Shown here one piece after another: positions 17,561 to 26,199 of a stretch of 64,000 nucleotides of DNA. This DNA is from an uncultured Lachnospiraceae bacterium. Its GTDB lineage: Bacteria; Bacillota; Clostridia; Lachnospirales; Lachnospiraceae. Made by a program: the position numbers and the translations under genes. Below the pieces are notes generated by a model. That model saw only the letters and a program-made list of their open reading frames with translations, was not told the origin of the DNA and did not search any database. Within the stretch, counting starts at the first letter, position 1. Each line of letters begins with the position of its first letter. The stretch is taken from positions 1-64,000 of the forward strand of contig CANQEL010000004.1 in NCBI GenBank assembly GCA_947594855.1. The letters run 5' to 3'.

Positions 17561-18184
17561 TCACTTTCCTAACTGATCCATACGGATTGCAATATCCACA
17601 GAACCAGCCAGTTCCTTGCTATGAGTTACAACAATTACGCATTTCCCTTCTTCATGAGCAATCCGCTTGAGCAGATCGATCACATCCCAGGCAGTCGCTT
17701 CATCCAGATTCCCGGTAGGTTCATCCGCCAATAAAACATTCGCATCACTCGCTAATGCGCGCGCAATCGCAACACGCTGTTGCTGTCCACCTGAAAGCTG
17801 TAAAACATTACGTTTCCAAAATTCCTTTCCAATCCCCATTTTATCAAGGATGGGTTCGGGTGTCTTTTGCCCGCCGAGCTTTACATTCTCCACGACGGTC
17901 AGATAGTCGATCAAGTTATAACTCTGAAATACCAAAGAAATATGATGCTTTCTGTGTTCTGTCAGATCTCTGGCGGTTATCGGATTTCCGTCATAAAGAA
18001 TCTCACCTTTTGTCGGGATGTCGAGTCCGGCCAACAAAGAGAGCAGCGTTGTTTTTCCTGATCCGCTTGGGCCAAGTAAAGCATACATTTTTCCAGGTTC
18101 AAATCCATAGTTCACATTTTCCAAAATCAATTTATCCTTTTGAGCCTTATAAAAATATGAAACATTTTTTGCTTCTAAAATCAT
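17561..18184 (-). CDS. ABC exporter ATPase (MacB/LolD type)
   Basis: ATP-hydrolysing subunit for the two FtsX-type permeases encoded upstream on the same strand. The 207-aa protein has Walker [11 protein letters not shown]-loop FQSYN, signature [15 protein letters not shown], Walker [13 protein letters not shown] and the switch histidine in VVTHSKEL. I chose the ATG at 18184 because AAGGAGG lies 8 bases before it; a longer frame to 18211 lacks a binding site. The family usually exports or extracts antimicrobial peptides, lipids or lipoproteins. Together with the adjacent two-component system it is a likely envelope-stress or peptide-resistance module. Confidence 0.9.
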   Translation of the reverse strand: MILEAKNVSYFYKAQKDKLILENVNYGFEPGKMYALLGPSGSGKTTLLSLLAGLDIPTKGEILYDGNPITARDLTEHRKHHISLVFQSYNLIDYLTVVENVKLGGQKTPEPILDKMGIGKEFWKRNVLQLSGGQQQRVAIARALASDANVLLADEPTGNLDEATAWDVIDLLKRIAHEEGKCVIVVTHSKELAGSVDIAIRMDQLGK

Positions 18185-18197
18185 AAAGATTTCCTCC

Positions 18198-19646
18198 TTA
18201 AACCAATTCACTTAAGATATCTTTGGGGTTCTTTTTCAAAATACCGATTCCGGCTGTTCCAATAGAAACGGCAGTAAGTATAACCATCCCTGCTCCGCAG
18301 ATCAGAAACATTTCCTTTGTAATGTCTACCTCCACACCGACTACTGTTTGCTCTGACTGTACGGTGCTGTAAGTTACTTTATCGGCATTTATGTTCTTCT
18401 CCAGTTCTGCCTGCTCTGCCTGTGCAGACACAAGATAATCCGCCGCAACGCTGGAAGCTGCAGGTGCCAATGTAAAGGAAATTACAAATGCCAATAATGC
18501 TGTGATAAATGCTTCTGCAAATAGCTGTCCTAACACATTTCGCTTTTTATAACCAAGCGAGAGGAGAATCCCAATTTCATAATTTCTGTTTTTGGTCCAG
18601 AATACAAAAATCAAAAACAGCATGATAAACCCGGCTGCAAAGGTAATCAGAATGAGCAATGTGCTGATTTTCTCCAAGTCATTAAAATTTGAAGACATGG
18701 TGGACATATTACCGTTCCGGTCAATGAGGTCATATCGTTCCCACTCAATATCTGCTGTACTGACGGCAGCTTTTACGGCATCATAGTCATCAACATCGCC
18801 GACCTGAAAATAAGCGTGTTCATAGCAAGGATTATTTTTACTTCCTTCCGCCTTTTCCGGAAATCGAAGGTCAGTAAAAATAATATTTTCCGAGCGGAAG
18901 GTATCACCTGCCATAAGAGGAGACATCAGCTGTTCGGTCTGATAAATCCCGATGATCGTTGCCTCATGTACCTGTGAATGTTCCGGGTCGTGATAATCAT
19001 TGAAACCGATTTTATCTCCAACGACGAGATGATCCTGGTCTGCCAGTTGTTCAGAGATTACGCATACATCCTGATCTTTTTCTGTGACCATCCGTCCATC
19101 TTTCAAAGTGACATTGCCTGATAACACGTTGGAATCTAATTCCATTTTTCGATTCCCGATCAATACGACGCCACCCATGTCGTTGGTCTGATCCATATCA
19201 GGATCTTCGATACGATCAAATCCGACTGGATTTACTGCTGTAATACAGGTTGAAATATTGTAATCCGATATTCCCGGAACAACTGCTAATTTTTCAATAT
19301 CTGATATTTGCAAACAATCAAAGGAATTATCACACCAGACCAGCCATTGAGTGCCGTATGCCGTTTCCAGTTTTTCCTGATGTACGCCTCCATAGGAGCC
19401 TTCTTGTCCTTCTCCTATCTTTTGCGAGCATTCTGTCAGTCGTTTAGAACGGTTTTTTTCATTTGCATCCAGACGAAGCCCCGCACCGATTGCTTGACGG
19501 GTAGTATCTTGTGTTTGTACATTTGCATTTCTGCAGGCCATTCCACAAAGAAGAAACAGGCAGACTGTTATCATAACCAGCAGCAGCAGAATACTTTTTA
19601 TTGGCTTACGTATGACGCTGCGCAACGCTCTTTGTAAACTATTCAT
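18198..19646 (-). CDS. FtsX-type ABC permease, second subunit
   Basis: Membrane subunit of the exporter, 482 aa. One transmembrane helix at the N-terminus (about 17-37) is followed by a large extracellular domain of some 280 residues, then three helices near the C-terminus (about 333-355, 374-400, 450-470), the classic MacB/FtsX layout with a single FtsX core. Its stop overlaps the ATPase ribosome binding site and its own start lies 3 bases after the other permease, so all are one operon. A 13-residue positive start (LRSVIRKPIKS) supports the in-cell N-terminus. The substrate is unknown. Confidence 0.87.
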   Translation of the reverse strand: MNSLQRALRSVIRKPIKSILLLLVMITVCLFLLCGMACRNANVQTQDTTRQAIGAGLRLDANEKNRSKRLTECSQKIGEGQEGSYGGVHQEKLETAYGTQWLVWCDNSFDCLQISDIEKLAVVPGISDYNISTCITAVNPVGFDRIEDPDMDQTNDMGGVVLIGNRKMELDSNVLSGNVTLKDGRMVTEKDQDVCVISEQLADQDHLVVGDKIGFNDYHDPEHSQVHEATIIGIYQTEQLMSPLMAGDTFRSENIIFTDLRFPEKAEGSKNNPCYEHAYFQVGDVDDYDAVKAAVSTADIEWERYDLIDRNGNMSTMSSNFNDLEKISTLLILITFAAGFIMLFLIFVFWTKNRNYEIGILLSLGYKKRNVLGQLFAEAFITALLAFVISFTLAPAASSVAADYLVSAQAEQAELEKNINADKVTYSTVQSEQTVVGVEVDITKEMFLICGAGMVILTAVSIGTAGIGILKKNPKDILSELV

Positions 19647-19649
19647 CCT

Positions 19650-20870
19650 TTATCCCTCCATTTTTGACAGTGTATTTCTTGGATTTGCTCGCAAGATCTG
19701 AACTATGGAAATTCCAACGGCAATGAAAACAATTACACTGCCAAGCAAAAGCAACGTCAGCAAGTGAGTTTTGCTAAGTCCCGCATTTGCGATAACGGCA
19801 AGCTCGTATGTTTCAAACAGGCTGTGCATGAACTGGCCGGCAAACAAACTGCTGATGACTACCGCTCCGATTACAGAAAGTGCAAACAGTGAAAAACTCT
19901 CCGTCATAGCTTGCAGGAACAAGCTGCCTTTTGAAATCCCCAAGCTGATGAAAACCGCCATTTCTTTTGTCCTTGTTCTCATCCACATACAAAGAAGCAG
20001 AGAAATTACAATAACAGCAGTTATAATAATCAGCACAAGCATCAGAGAGGAAATACGGATCACTTGTTCCAAAGGAGCCTGCATTTGATGATAAAGCAAA
20101 TCTGACGTTGTGATGTCTATATCATCTCCAGCTACGAATGGCTCTATCTGTTGACGCAGGCTGCTCAGATTCTCAGGATCGTCCGTATAAACAGCAATGG
20201 AAGAATATCCTTCATCACCATATAATGTTTCAAACAGAGCATGATCCACAAAAATCTGGTTTTCGATCCGATAGGCCGAAATAATAGAAGCATCCTGCTT
20301 ACGTTCTATACCGGAAAAGAAGATGCCGGTAATTTCCCCAGTGGCCGTGTTGCCATTTTCAGCTACAAAGGTAAGCGGATCTCCAATCTGAAATCCATTT
20401 AATTCAGCCAAAAGAGAATTTACTAAAATCCCACTGTGATCCTCTTTAATGGGGTTTCCATCGAGCAGTCGATACTTTTCTTCTGCAAAGGAACCATCTA
20501 TTTCTGTATTATCATACGCCTGGATCGTTACCGAGGCGCCCTGATCACTTTCGTCATCTTTTACGATTACGGGCATAAAATCGCCCGGATAAGCGGTATG
20601 ACTTGCTATGCGGTTTATTTTGGTAACATGTGGAAGCTCCAAAAATTGAGAAGCAAGCTCTCTCTGAATCTCATTTTCTCCCTTTTGATCTTTCAAAATA
20701 ATCTTTGTACCTGTCTTTTCCCACATGGAACGGCTGGTGGCTTGGGCGGTCTGCAACACCATGGTTCCACATAAAATCATAGTGCTGGTGATAAAAAAGC
20801 AAAGAAACAAAAGAACGCTTTTATTTTTCTTGCGGCAAAAATACCGGAAAGCCCTTTGGTAAAAGCGCAT
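19650..20870 (-). CDS. FtsX-type ABC permease, first subunit
   Basis: Partner permease of 406 aa with the same layout: an N-terminal helix at about 17-38, an extracellular region, and three C-terminal helices (about 272-298, 318-345, 370-392). The C-terminal NPRNTLSKMEG parallels NPKDILSELV of the next gene, suggesting an old duplication. It starts 6 bases after the lipoprotein stop. The two unequal permeases probably form a heterodimer around one ATPase dimer. Confidence 0.87.
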   Translation of the reverse strand: MRFYQRAFRYFCRKKNKSVLLFLCFFITSTMILCGTMVLQTAQATSRSMWEKTGTKIILKDQKGENEIQRELASQFLELPHVTKINRIASHTAYPGDFMPVIVKDDESDQGASVTIQAYDNTEIDGSFAEEKYRLLDGNPIKEDHSGILVNSLLAELNGFQIGDPLTFVAENGNTATGEITGIFFSGIERKQDASIISAYRIENQIFVDHALFETLYGDEGYSSIAVYTDDPENLSSLRQQIEPFVAGDDIDITTSDLLYHQMQAPLEQVIRISSLMLVLIIITAVIVISLLLCMWMRTRTKEMAVFISLGISKGSLFLQAMTESFSLFALSVIGAVVISSLFAGQFMHSLFETYELAVIANAGLSKTHLLTLLLLGSVIVFIAVGISIVQILRANPRNTLSKMEG

Positions 20871-20876
20871 ATTTTC

Positions 20877-21374
20877 TCACATCCCTTCTGTTCTGTATAG
20901 GAATATCCGGCTGGCATGGAGGACATCGTTTTCGTCATATTCTCCGCAGATAATAAGAGAAGTCTGTTTTTTTACATTCTCTACTGTCGCAGTTTTATAA
21001 GTAGCTGTCGCAGTCTGAATGTCCACATGGGCGATTAAGAACGTACAGCCGGGATCATATACAACAGATACAAAGGTATCCTCATAGCCGGGGGCATCCT
21101 GAATAGCTTCTCCCTCGCCGCCTTTTTTGGTAGGGGAAATCGTGCATCCGGTTTCCGTAAACTCGTAAACCGTACCACTTAGATTGCTGATTTCAAAAAG
21201 CTTATCTGCATTGGATGGATTTTCACCGTTCTCGGTCTGAAATCCGTTGTTTCCATATGCTGGAGCCCCGCCAGTTCCGGATTGAGATTTATTGTCTCCG
21301 GCAGCCTGCCCGCACCCTGCACAGGCAAGTACAAATATCATAGTTACGAAAAGTAAAATCATTTTGTGTTTCAT
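20877..21374 (-). CDS. Lipoprotein of the ABC exporter operon
   Basis: A 165-aa secreted lipoprotein, first gene of the exporter operon. The signal peptide ends in VLACAGCGQ, with two possible lipid-attachment cysteines; either gives a surface lipoprotein. A Gly/Asn/Ser-rich linker (25-55) leads to a beta-rich domain (60-163) that I do not recognise. By context it may be an accessory or adaptor for the exporter, or a sensor helper for the divergent kinase. AAGGAGG at the start supports the chosen ATG. Confidence 0.8.
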   Translation of the reverse strand: MKHKMILLFVTMIFVLACAGCGQAAGDNKSQSGTGGAPAYGNNGFQTENGENPSNADKLFEISNLSGTVYEFTETGCTISPTKKGGEGEAIQDAPGYEDTFVSVVYDPGCTFLIAHVDIQTATATYKTATVENVKKQTSLIICGEYDENDVLHASRIFLYRTEGM

Positions 21375-21405
21375 GTGAAAACACCTCCTTGTTTTGTTCG
21401 GACAG

Positions 21406-21497
21406 ATTATACGAGGTAAGTTCTAAAAAAGTCATCAAAGCCGTAAAAGAATATTTGCGTATTCTTAGAAGATTTTTAGAAAGTTGTCTGTTATAAT
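21406..21497. promoter_or_regulatory. Divergent promoter region with TTAGAA direct repeats
   Basis: For the response regulator gene, TATAAT lies at 21492-21497. Two TTAGAA hexamers at 21465-21470 and 21476-21481, 11 bases apart, cover the -35 position, as expected for OmpR-type dimers. For the lipoprotein operon, TATAAT on the minus strand lies at 21411-21406, with an inverted TTAGAA copy at 21426-21421. I infer binding by the adjacent response regulator. Confidence 0.5.
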
Positions 21498-21527
21498 AAA
21501 ATTGGATATATATCTAAGGAGGACGCG

Positions 21528-22211
21528 ATGCGGATACTGTTTGTAGAAGATGACCGGCAATTATCTGAAGTTGTGGCGGAACAACTGAAAAAGGAAGGAT
21601 ATATTATAGATTGTTGCTATGATGGGGAGGAAGCTCTTGGTTACGCCTTAAATGACACGTATTATTATGATGTTGTATTGCTTGACAGAATGTTACCTAT
21701 TGTAGACGGGTTAACGATTTTGAAAGCCATGCGCCAAAAGCATATCCCTACACCTGTTATAATTTTGACTGGACTTGGGGCGTTAGAAGATAAAATCGAT
21801 GGATTAGACTGCGGCGCGGATGATTATCTGGTTAAACCATTTCATGTCAAGGAACTGCTTGCAAGGATCAGAGCTCTCACACGCAGACCGGCTGAGATTG
21901 TGAATAAAGAAATTCTTACTGCATATGACCTAACACTGGACCGAGAACACAGAAGGCTGACTTGCAAGGACCATTCTGTAATTCTGACGCAAAAGGAATC
22001 TGATCTTATTACAGTTTTTATGGAGATGCCTGATAAAACCCATAGCCGCGGCGAGCTGATCTGGCGGGTATGGGGAGAAAATACAGAGATAGAAAACGGC
22101 AATGTGGACAACTATATTCATTTTTTGCGGAAACGTTTTCGGGAATTAAAGTGTAGGACGACGATAAAAACTATATATGGAGCAGGGTTTTGCTTAGGAG
22201 ATTCACAATGA
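21528..22211 (+). CDS. OmpR/PhoB-family response regulator
   Basis: DNA-binding regulator of 227 aa. The receiver domain has acidic pocket EDD (7-9), phospho-acceptor Asp53 in LLDRMLP and Lys103 in VKPF. The C-terminal winged helix (about 128-225) shows VILTQKESDL and VDNYIHFLRKRF. It is transcribed divergently from the ABC exporter and overlaps the kinase gene by 4 bases (ATGA), so it most likely controls that exporter. AAGGAGG at 21518-21524 precedes the ATG. Confidence 0.93.
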   Translation: MRILFVEDDRQLSEVVAEQLKKEGYIIDCCYDGEEALGYALNDTYYYDVVLLDRMLPIVDGLTILKAMRQKHIPTPVIILTGLGALEDKIDGLDCGADDYLVKPFHVKELLARIRALTRRPAEIVNKEILTAYDLTLDREHRRLTCKDHSVILTQKESDLITVFMEMPDKTHSRGELIWRVWGENTEIENGNVDNYIHFLRKRFRELKCRTTIKTIYGAGFCLGDSQ

Positions 22212-23506
22212 TAAAAAAATTACGAAAAAGGCTCATGCTGCTGTTTCTTTCATTTATAATGCTAATTTTTACGGCGGTTATGTGTCTGATGATAAGAAAC
22301 ACAGTCAAGCGGGTACAAAGCTATGAGATTGAGTATGTAGAAAATACGGCTGACAGTATCATTGAATTAGCACGGCAGACAGAAGATATTTCAAAGCTGG
22401 ATCTATCAAATTACGGGGATTGGTTAAAAGGAGTTGTTTACATTACGGATGGCGCCCATAGGCAATCAAATTACCGAGATCCAGACAGTTCATTCGATAT
22501 GATAAATGATCAGATACATTCTGGCAAAAATATTCTCTCTATGGAAGCTATGGAGGGAATCACACAGGATACGGCAACAACAGAATCCACTTCCCGGATT
22601 ATCAGCGTAATTCATGACAGTAATAAAAAAGCGCTTTATGGGTTATACAGTACCTTTTACATAAATTACACTCCATGCAAGATCATATTCGTCTATCCCA
22701 GATCAACCTTTGTGAGTACTTTCAAAAAAAACTGCATCTGGTATCTGGCTGTTTGGGGCGGTGTTTGTTTGATGATGTTTTTTATAAGCCGTTTTTTGAT
22801 CGGAGAAGCTATCCGTCCAGTAGAAACAGCGATGAAAAGCCAAAAGGATTTTATTGCTTCCGCTTCACACGAATTAAAATCCCCACTGGCGGTTATTCAG
22901 GCAAATGCAGAAACATTAACGGTTGAAGATATGGATACTGAATCTGCACAGAAACAGAAAGTTATTCTGAATGAGTGCAGCCGCATGTCGGGGCTTGTTC
23001 AGGCGTTGCTTTCATTGGCAGCAAGTGACACAGGACATTGGACAATGGATATGAAAAAGACCGATGTTGATACATTTCTTATAGAAACATGGGAGGAATA
23101 TATCGAATTGGCTCAAAAGAAGAATCTTCATTTGGATTTGGATATTGAGGATCAATATCCCTTGCTGGTATGTGATAAAAACCATATAAAACAAGCTCTT
23201 GGAGTTTTATTTGACAATGCGATTTCTTATTCTCCATCCGGAGCATCTATTGAAACAGGCGCTAAGGTAATGGAAAAGTCGATTCTTTTTTATGTGAAAG
23301 ATCATGGCCCCGGAATAGCTAATGAAGAAAAAGAAAAGGTATTTCAGAGATTTTACTCCGGAGATCATTCAAGAACAGATAAAAACCATTATGGATTGGG
23401 CCTGAGTATAGCGTTGGAAATTGTAAAGCTACATCGTGGGACGATTGTAGTAAAAGATACACCAGGAGGGGGTTGTACAGTTGAAGTACAGATACCAATT
23501 GAATAA
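22208..23506 (+). CDS. Sensor histidine kinase
   Basis: Membrane kinase of 432 aa partnering the preceding regulator. Two transmembrane helices (about 9-29 and 177-198) flank an extracellular sensor of about 145 residues. The dimerisation/phospho-acceptor helix has SASHELKSPL with His221, and the ATPase domain shows FDNAISYSPSG, DHGPGI and HYGLGLSIA. No clear HAMP domain is visible. I chose the ATG at 22208, which overlaps the regulator stop and has AGGAG at 22196-22200. The long sensor loop distinguishes it from the short-loop BceS kinases. Confidence 0.92.
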   Translation: MIKKLRKRLMLLFLSFIMLIFTAVMCLMIRNTVKRVQSYEIEYVENTADSIIELARQTEDISKLDLSNYGDWLKGVVYITDGAHRQSNYRDPDSSFDMINDQIHSGKNILSMEAMEGITQDTATTESTSRIISVIHDSNKKALYGLYSTFYINYTPCKIIFVYPRSTFVSTFKKNCIWYLAVWGGVCLMMFFISRFLIGEAIRPVETAMKSQKDFIASASHELKSPLAVIQANAETLTVEDMDTESAQKQKVILNECSRMSGLVQALLSLAASDTGHWTMDMKKTDVDTFLIETWEEYIELAQKKNLHLDLDIEDQYPLLVCDKNHIKQALGVLFDNAISYSPSGASIETGAKVMEKSILFYVKDHGPGIANEEKEKVFQRFYSGDHSRTDKNHYGLGLSIALEIVKLHRGTIVVKDTPGGGCTVEVQIPIE

Positions 23507-23552
23507 CCCTTCGGACACTGAAAGTTCTGATTGGGTATCCGGAGCAAATGAA

Positions 23553-23593
23553 AAAACGCTATGTAATCGGATGAACCTTTTACATAGCGTTTT
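23553..23593. terminator. Bidirectional terminator between kinase gene and argG
   Basis: AAAACGCTATGTAA at 23553-23566 pairs perfectly with TTACATAGCGTTTT at 23580-23593, giving a 14-bp stem flanked by A and T runs on either side. It lies between two convergent genes. Confidence 0.88.
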
Positions 23594-23626
23594 CAATTTT
23601 CCCGTCTGATTGGCGCAAGTTATATG

Positions 23627-24847
23627 TTAAGCCTTTTTATTTATTTCTGCCATCTTCATTGCGCGAACCTTGCACGAAAGTCCGAAAAGATTGATGAAAC
23701 CTTCAGCATCATGATGGTCATATAAATCTCCGGTTGTGAAAGATGCAATGCTCTCGTTATAAAGTGAATAAGGCGAGGTTGTGCCGGCCTTTATAATGTT
23801 TCCCTTATAAAGTTTGAATTTAACTTCACCGGTAACATATTTCTGCGTTGATTCTACGAAAGCCTGGACTGCCTCACGAAGAGGAGTAAACCATTTTCCT
23901 TCATATACGATATCAGCAAGCTTATTGCCCATATCTTTCTTCATTGTATATGTATCCCTGTCAAGTATAAGTTCTTCAAGCTGTTTATGTGCTTCCATAA
24001 GAATAGTTCCGCCCGGAGTCTCATATACGCCCCTTGATTTCATTCCTACAACACGGTTTTCTACAATATCAACTATACCGATGCCGTGTTTTCCGCCAAG
24101 GCTGTTAAGGGTTCTTATTATATCTGAAACTTTCATTTCTTTACCGTTCACGCTCTTAGGAATACCGGCCTCAAATGTCATTGTAACATACTCGCCCTCG
24201 TCAGGCGCCTTTTCAGGAGTAGTTCCAAGAACGAGCAGATGCTCAAAGTTTGGTTCATTTGCAGGGTCTTCAAGTTCAAGACCTTCGTGGCTTATATGCC
24301 AGAGGTTTCTGTCACGGCTGTAACTTGAATCTGCTGAAAATGGAAGATTGATTCCATGCTGTCTGCAGTATTCTATTTCTTCTTCACGGGAATTCATTGT
24401 CCACTTATCATTTCTCCATGCTGCAATAATCTTAAGGTCAGGGGCAAGCGCTTTGATTCCAAGTTCAAAACGTATCTGGTCATTTCCCTTACCTGTAGCG
24501 CCGTGGCATATCGCTGTAGCGCCTTCTTTTCTTGCAATCTCAACAAGGCGTTTTGCTATTACAGGCCTTGCCATTGATGTTCCGAGAAGATATTTGTTCT
24601 CATATACGGCGCCTGCCATTACACATGGAACTATATATTCGTCACAAAATTCATCGGTTACATCTTCGATATAAAGTTTTGTTGCGCCGCATGATTTTGC
24701 CCTTTCTTCAAGTCCGTCAAGCTCTTCGCCCTGTCCGCAGTCAATACAGCAGCATATTACATCATAATCAAAATTTTCTTTTAACCATGGGATAATTGCT
24801 GTAGTGTCAAGACCACCTGAATATGCGAGAATTACTTTTTCTTTCAT
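23627..24847 (-). CDS. argG: Argininosuccinate synthase
   Basis: Joins citrulline and aspartate with ATP to make argininosuccinate, the penultimate arginine step. The 406-aa protein has the pyrophosphatase-loop AYSGGLDTTAIIPWL at its start, then GATGKGNDQIRFE, and the substrate-binding SADSSYSRDRNLWHIS. I place the start at the ATG 24847, 10 bases after AGGAGG; a TTG 9 bases upstream is too close to that site. It is transcribed divergently from argC and shares the intervening ArgR-like region. argH is not adjacent, so argininosuccinate lyase must be elsewhere. Confidence 0.96.
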   Translation of the reverse strand: MKEKVILAYSGGLDTTAIIPWLKENFDYDVICCCIDCGQGEELDGLEERAKSCGATKLYIEDVTDEFCDEYIVPCVMAGAVYENKYLLGTSMARPVIAKRLVEIARKEGATAICHGATGKGNDQIRFELGIKALAPDLKIIAAWRNDKWTMNSREEEIEYCRQHGINLPFSADSSYSRDRNLWHISHEGLELEDPANEPNFEHLLVLGTTPEKAPDEGEYVTMTFEAGIPKSVNGKEMKVSDIIRTLNSLGGKHGIGIVDIVENRVVGMKSRGVYETPGGTILMEAHKQLEELILDRDTYTMKKDMGNKLADIVYEGKWFTPLREAVQAFVESTQKYVTGEVKFKLYKGNIIKAGTTSPYSLYNESIASFTTGDLYDHHDAEGFINLFGLSCKVRAMKMAEINKKA

Positions 24848-24962
24848 AAAATACAAACCTCCTGAGCATAAATGCCAATTTTTTTCTGATAAATTATCAA
24901 AATTAAATATACACTATGGAACAGTATATTGCAAGACATAAATGAGAAAATAATCATTATTT

Positions 24963-25075
24963 TTGCATAAAACTTAAATAATTTGCATAAATATACATAA
25001 AAACGACTATAAATAGCCGATATTTTGAATAAAAATTAATAAATGCTTGCATAAACCAAATTATAGGTGTATAAT
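24963..25075. promoter_or_regulatory. Arginine regulatory region: argC promoter and ArgR-like boxes
   Basis: TTGCATAAA occurs three times (24963-24971, 24983-24991, 25047-25055), and TTGAATAAAAATTAATAAAT at 25025-25044 resembles the imperfect palindrome of ArgR boxes. The argC promoter reads TTGCAT at 25047-25052, 17 bases, TATAAT at 25070-25075, so the third copy covers the -35 box. Repression by ArgR with arginine is inference from known boxes of this family. Confidence 0.6.
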
Positions 25076-25112
25076 GTGCAGAAACTGATAAGTATTACAC
25101 AGGAGGTTTTTT

Positions 25113-26150
25113 ATGAAAGTTGGAATTATTGGTGCAACGGGTTATGCAGGGGCAGAGATAGTAAGGTTTCTTTCTTTTCATCCGGAAGCAGAGATAGTAT
25201 GGTATGGTTCAAGAAGCTATGTGGACAAAAAGTTTTCGGATGTATTTGGCAATATGTTTCAGATAGTAAATGATGTATGTAAAGGTGAGAATATTGCTGA
25301 ACTTGCAGAAACAGTTGATGTAATATTTACTGCAACTCCGCAGGGGCTTTGTTCGTCTCTTGTAAATGAAGATATTCTTTCTAAAGTTAAAATTATAGAT
25401 TTGAGCGCAGATTTCAGGATAAAGGACATATCGGTATATGAAAAATGGTATCAGATAGAGCATAAGTCGCCTCAGTTTATAGATGAGGCCGTATATGGGC
25501 TTTGTGAGATAAACAGGGATAAGATTAAGGCTGCAAGGCTTATTGCCAATCCGGGATGTTACCCCACATGTTCATTTTTATCAATATATCCGCTTGCAAA
25601 AGAGGGGCTTATTGATATGAATTCAATAATAATAGATGCCAAATCAGGAACTTCCGGCGCAGGAAGGGGAGCCAAAGTAAATAATCTGTATTGTGAAGTT
25701 AATGAGAATATAAAGGCATACGGAGTTGCCTCGCACAGACATACCCCTGAAATAGAGGAACAGCTTTCATATGCATCAGGAAAAGACGTTGTAATTAATT
25801 TTACGCCGCACCTTGTTCCTATGAACAGAGGTATTCTTATAACAGCATATGCAAATCTGATAAAAGATATAGGAAATGATGATATATACGAAATATATCA
25901 TTCATATTATGATGATGAATATTTTGTAAGGGTTCTTCCTGACGGGGTATGCCCTGAAACAAGATGGGTAGAGGGAAGTAATTTTGTAGATGTAGGAATT
26001 AAAAAAGATGACAGAACCGGGCGTGTAATTATGATGGGAGCCATGGACAATCTTGTTAAAGGCGCCGCAGGACAGGCTGTACAGAATATGAATATTATGT
26101 TTGGGCTTGATGAAAGCTGCGGGCTTAATTTTGCACCGCTTTTCCCGTAA
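25113..26150 (+). CDS. argC: N-acetyl-gamma-glutamyl-phosphate reductase
   Basis: NADPH-dependent reductase making N-acetylglutamate semialdehyde, third step of ornithine synthesis. The 345-aa protein begins with the Rossmann motif GIIGATGYAGAE and has the catalytic cysteine in ANPGCYPT (Cys149); HRHTPEIEEQ supplies the conserved histidine. AGGAGG precedes the ATG. First gene of argC-argJ-argB-argD. Confidence 0.96.
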   Translation: MKVGIIGATGYAGAEIVRFLSFHPEAEIVWYGSRSYVDKKFSDVFGNMFQIVNDVCKGENIAELAETVDVIFTATPQGLCSSLVNEDILSKVKIIDLSADFRIKDISVYEKWYQIEHKSPQFIDEAVYGLCEINRDKIKAARLIANPGCYPTCSFLSIYPLAKEGLIDMNSIIIDAKSGTSGAGRGAKVNNLYCEVNENIKAYGVASHRHTPEIEEQLSYASGKDVVINFTPHLVPMNRGILITAYANLIKDIGNDDIYEIYHSYYDDEYFVRVLPDGVCPETRWVEGSNFVDVGIKKDDRTGRVIMMGAMDNLVKGAAGQAVQNMNIMFGLDESCGLNFAPLFP

Positions 26151-26199
26151 ATTTAGTGTGCGCGGGCAGGTAAATGATCAGAGAAAAAGGAGAATATAT

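Noticed and set aside
17755-18186. Long open frames on the plus strand opposite the ABC ATPase gene
   Set aside because: They lie entirely antisense to a well-supported ATPase with all motifs and have no ribosome binding site or recognisable product.
26101-26199. Upstream in-frame extension of ArgJ overlapping argC
   Set aside because: The extension encodes unrelated sequence from the argC 3' end; the ATG at 26200 has AAAAAGGAG and the family N-terminus.
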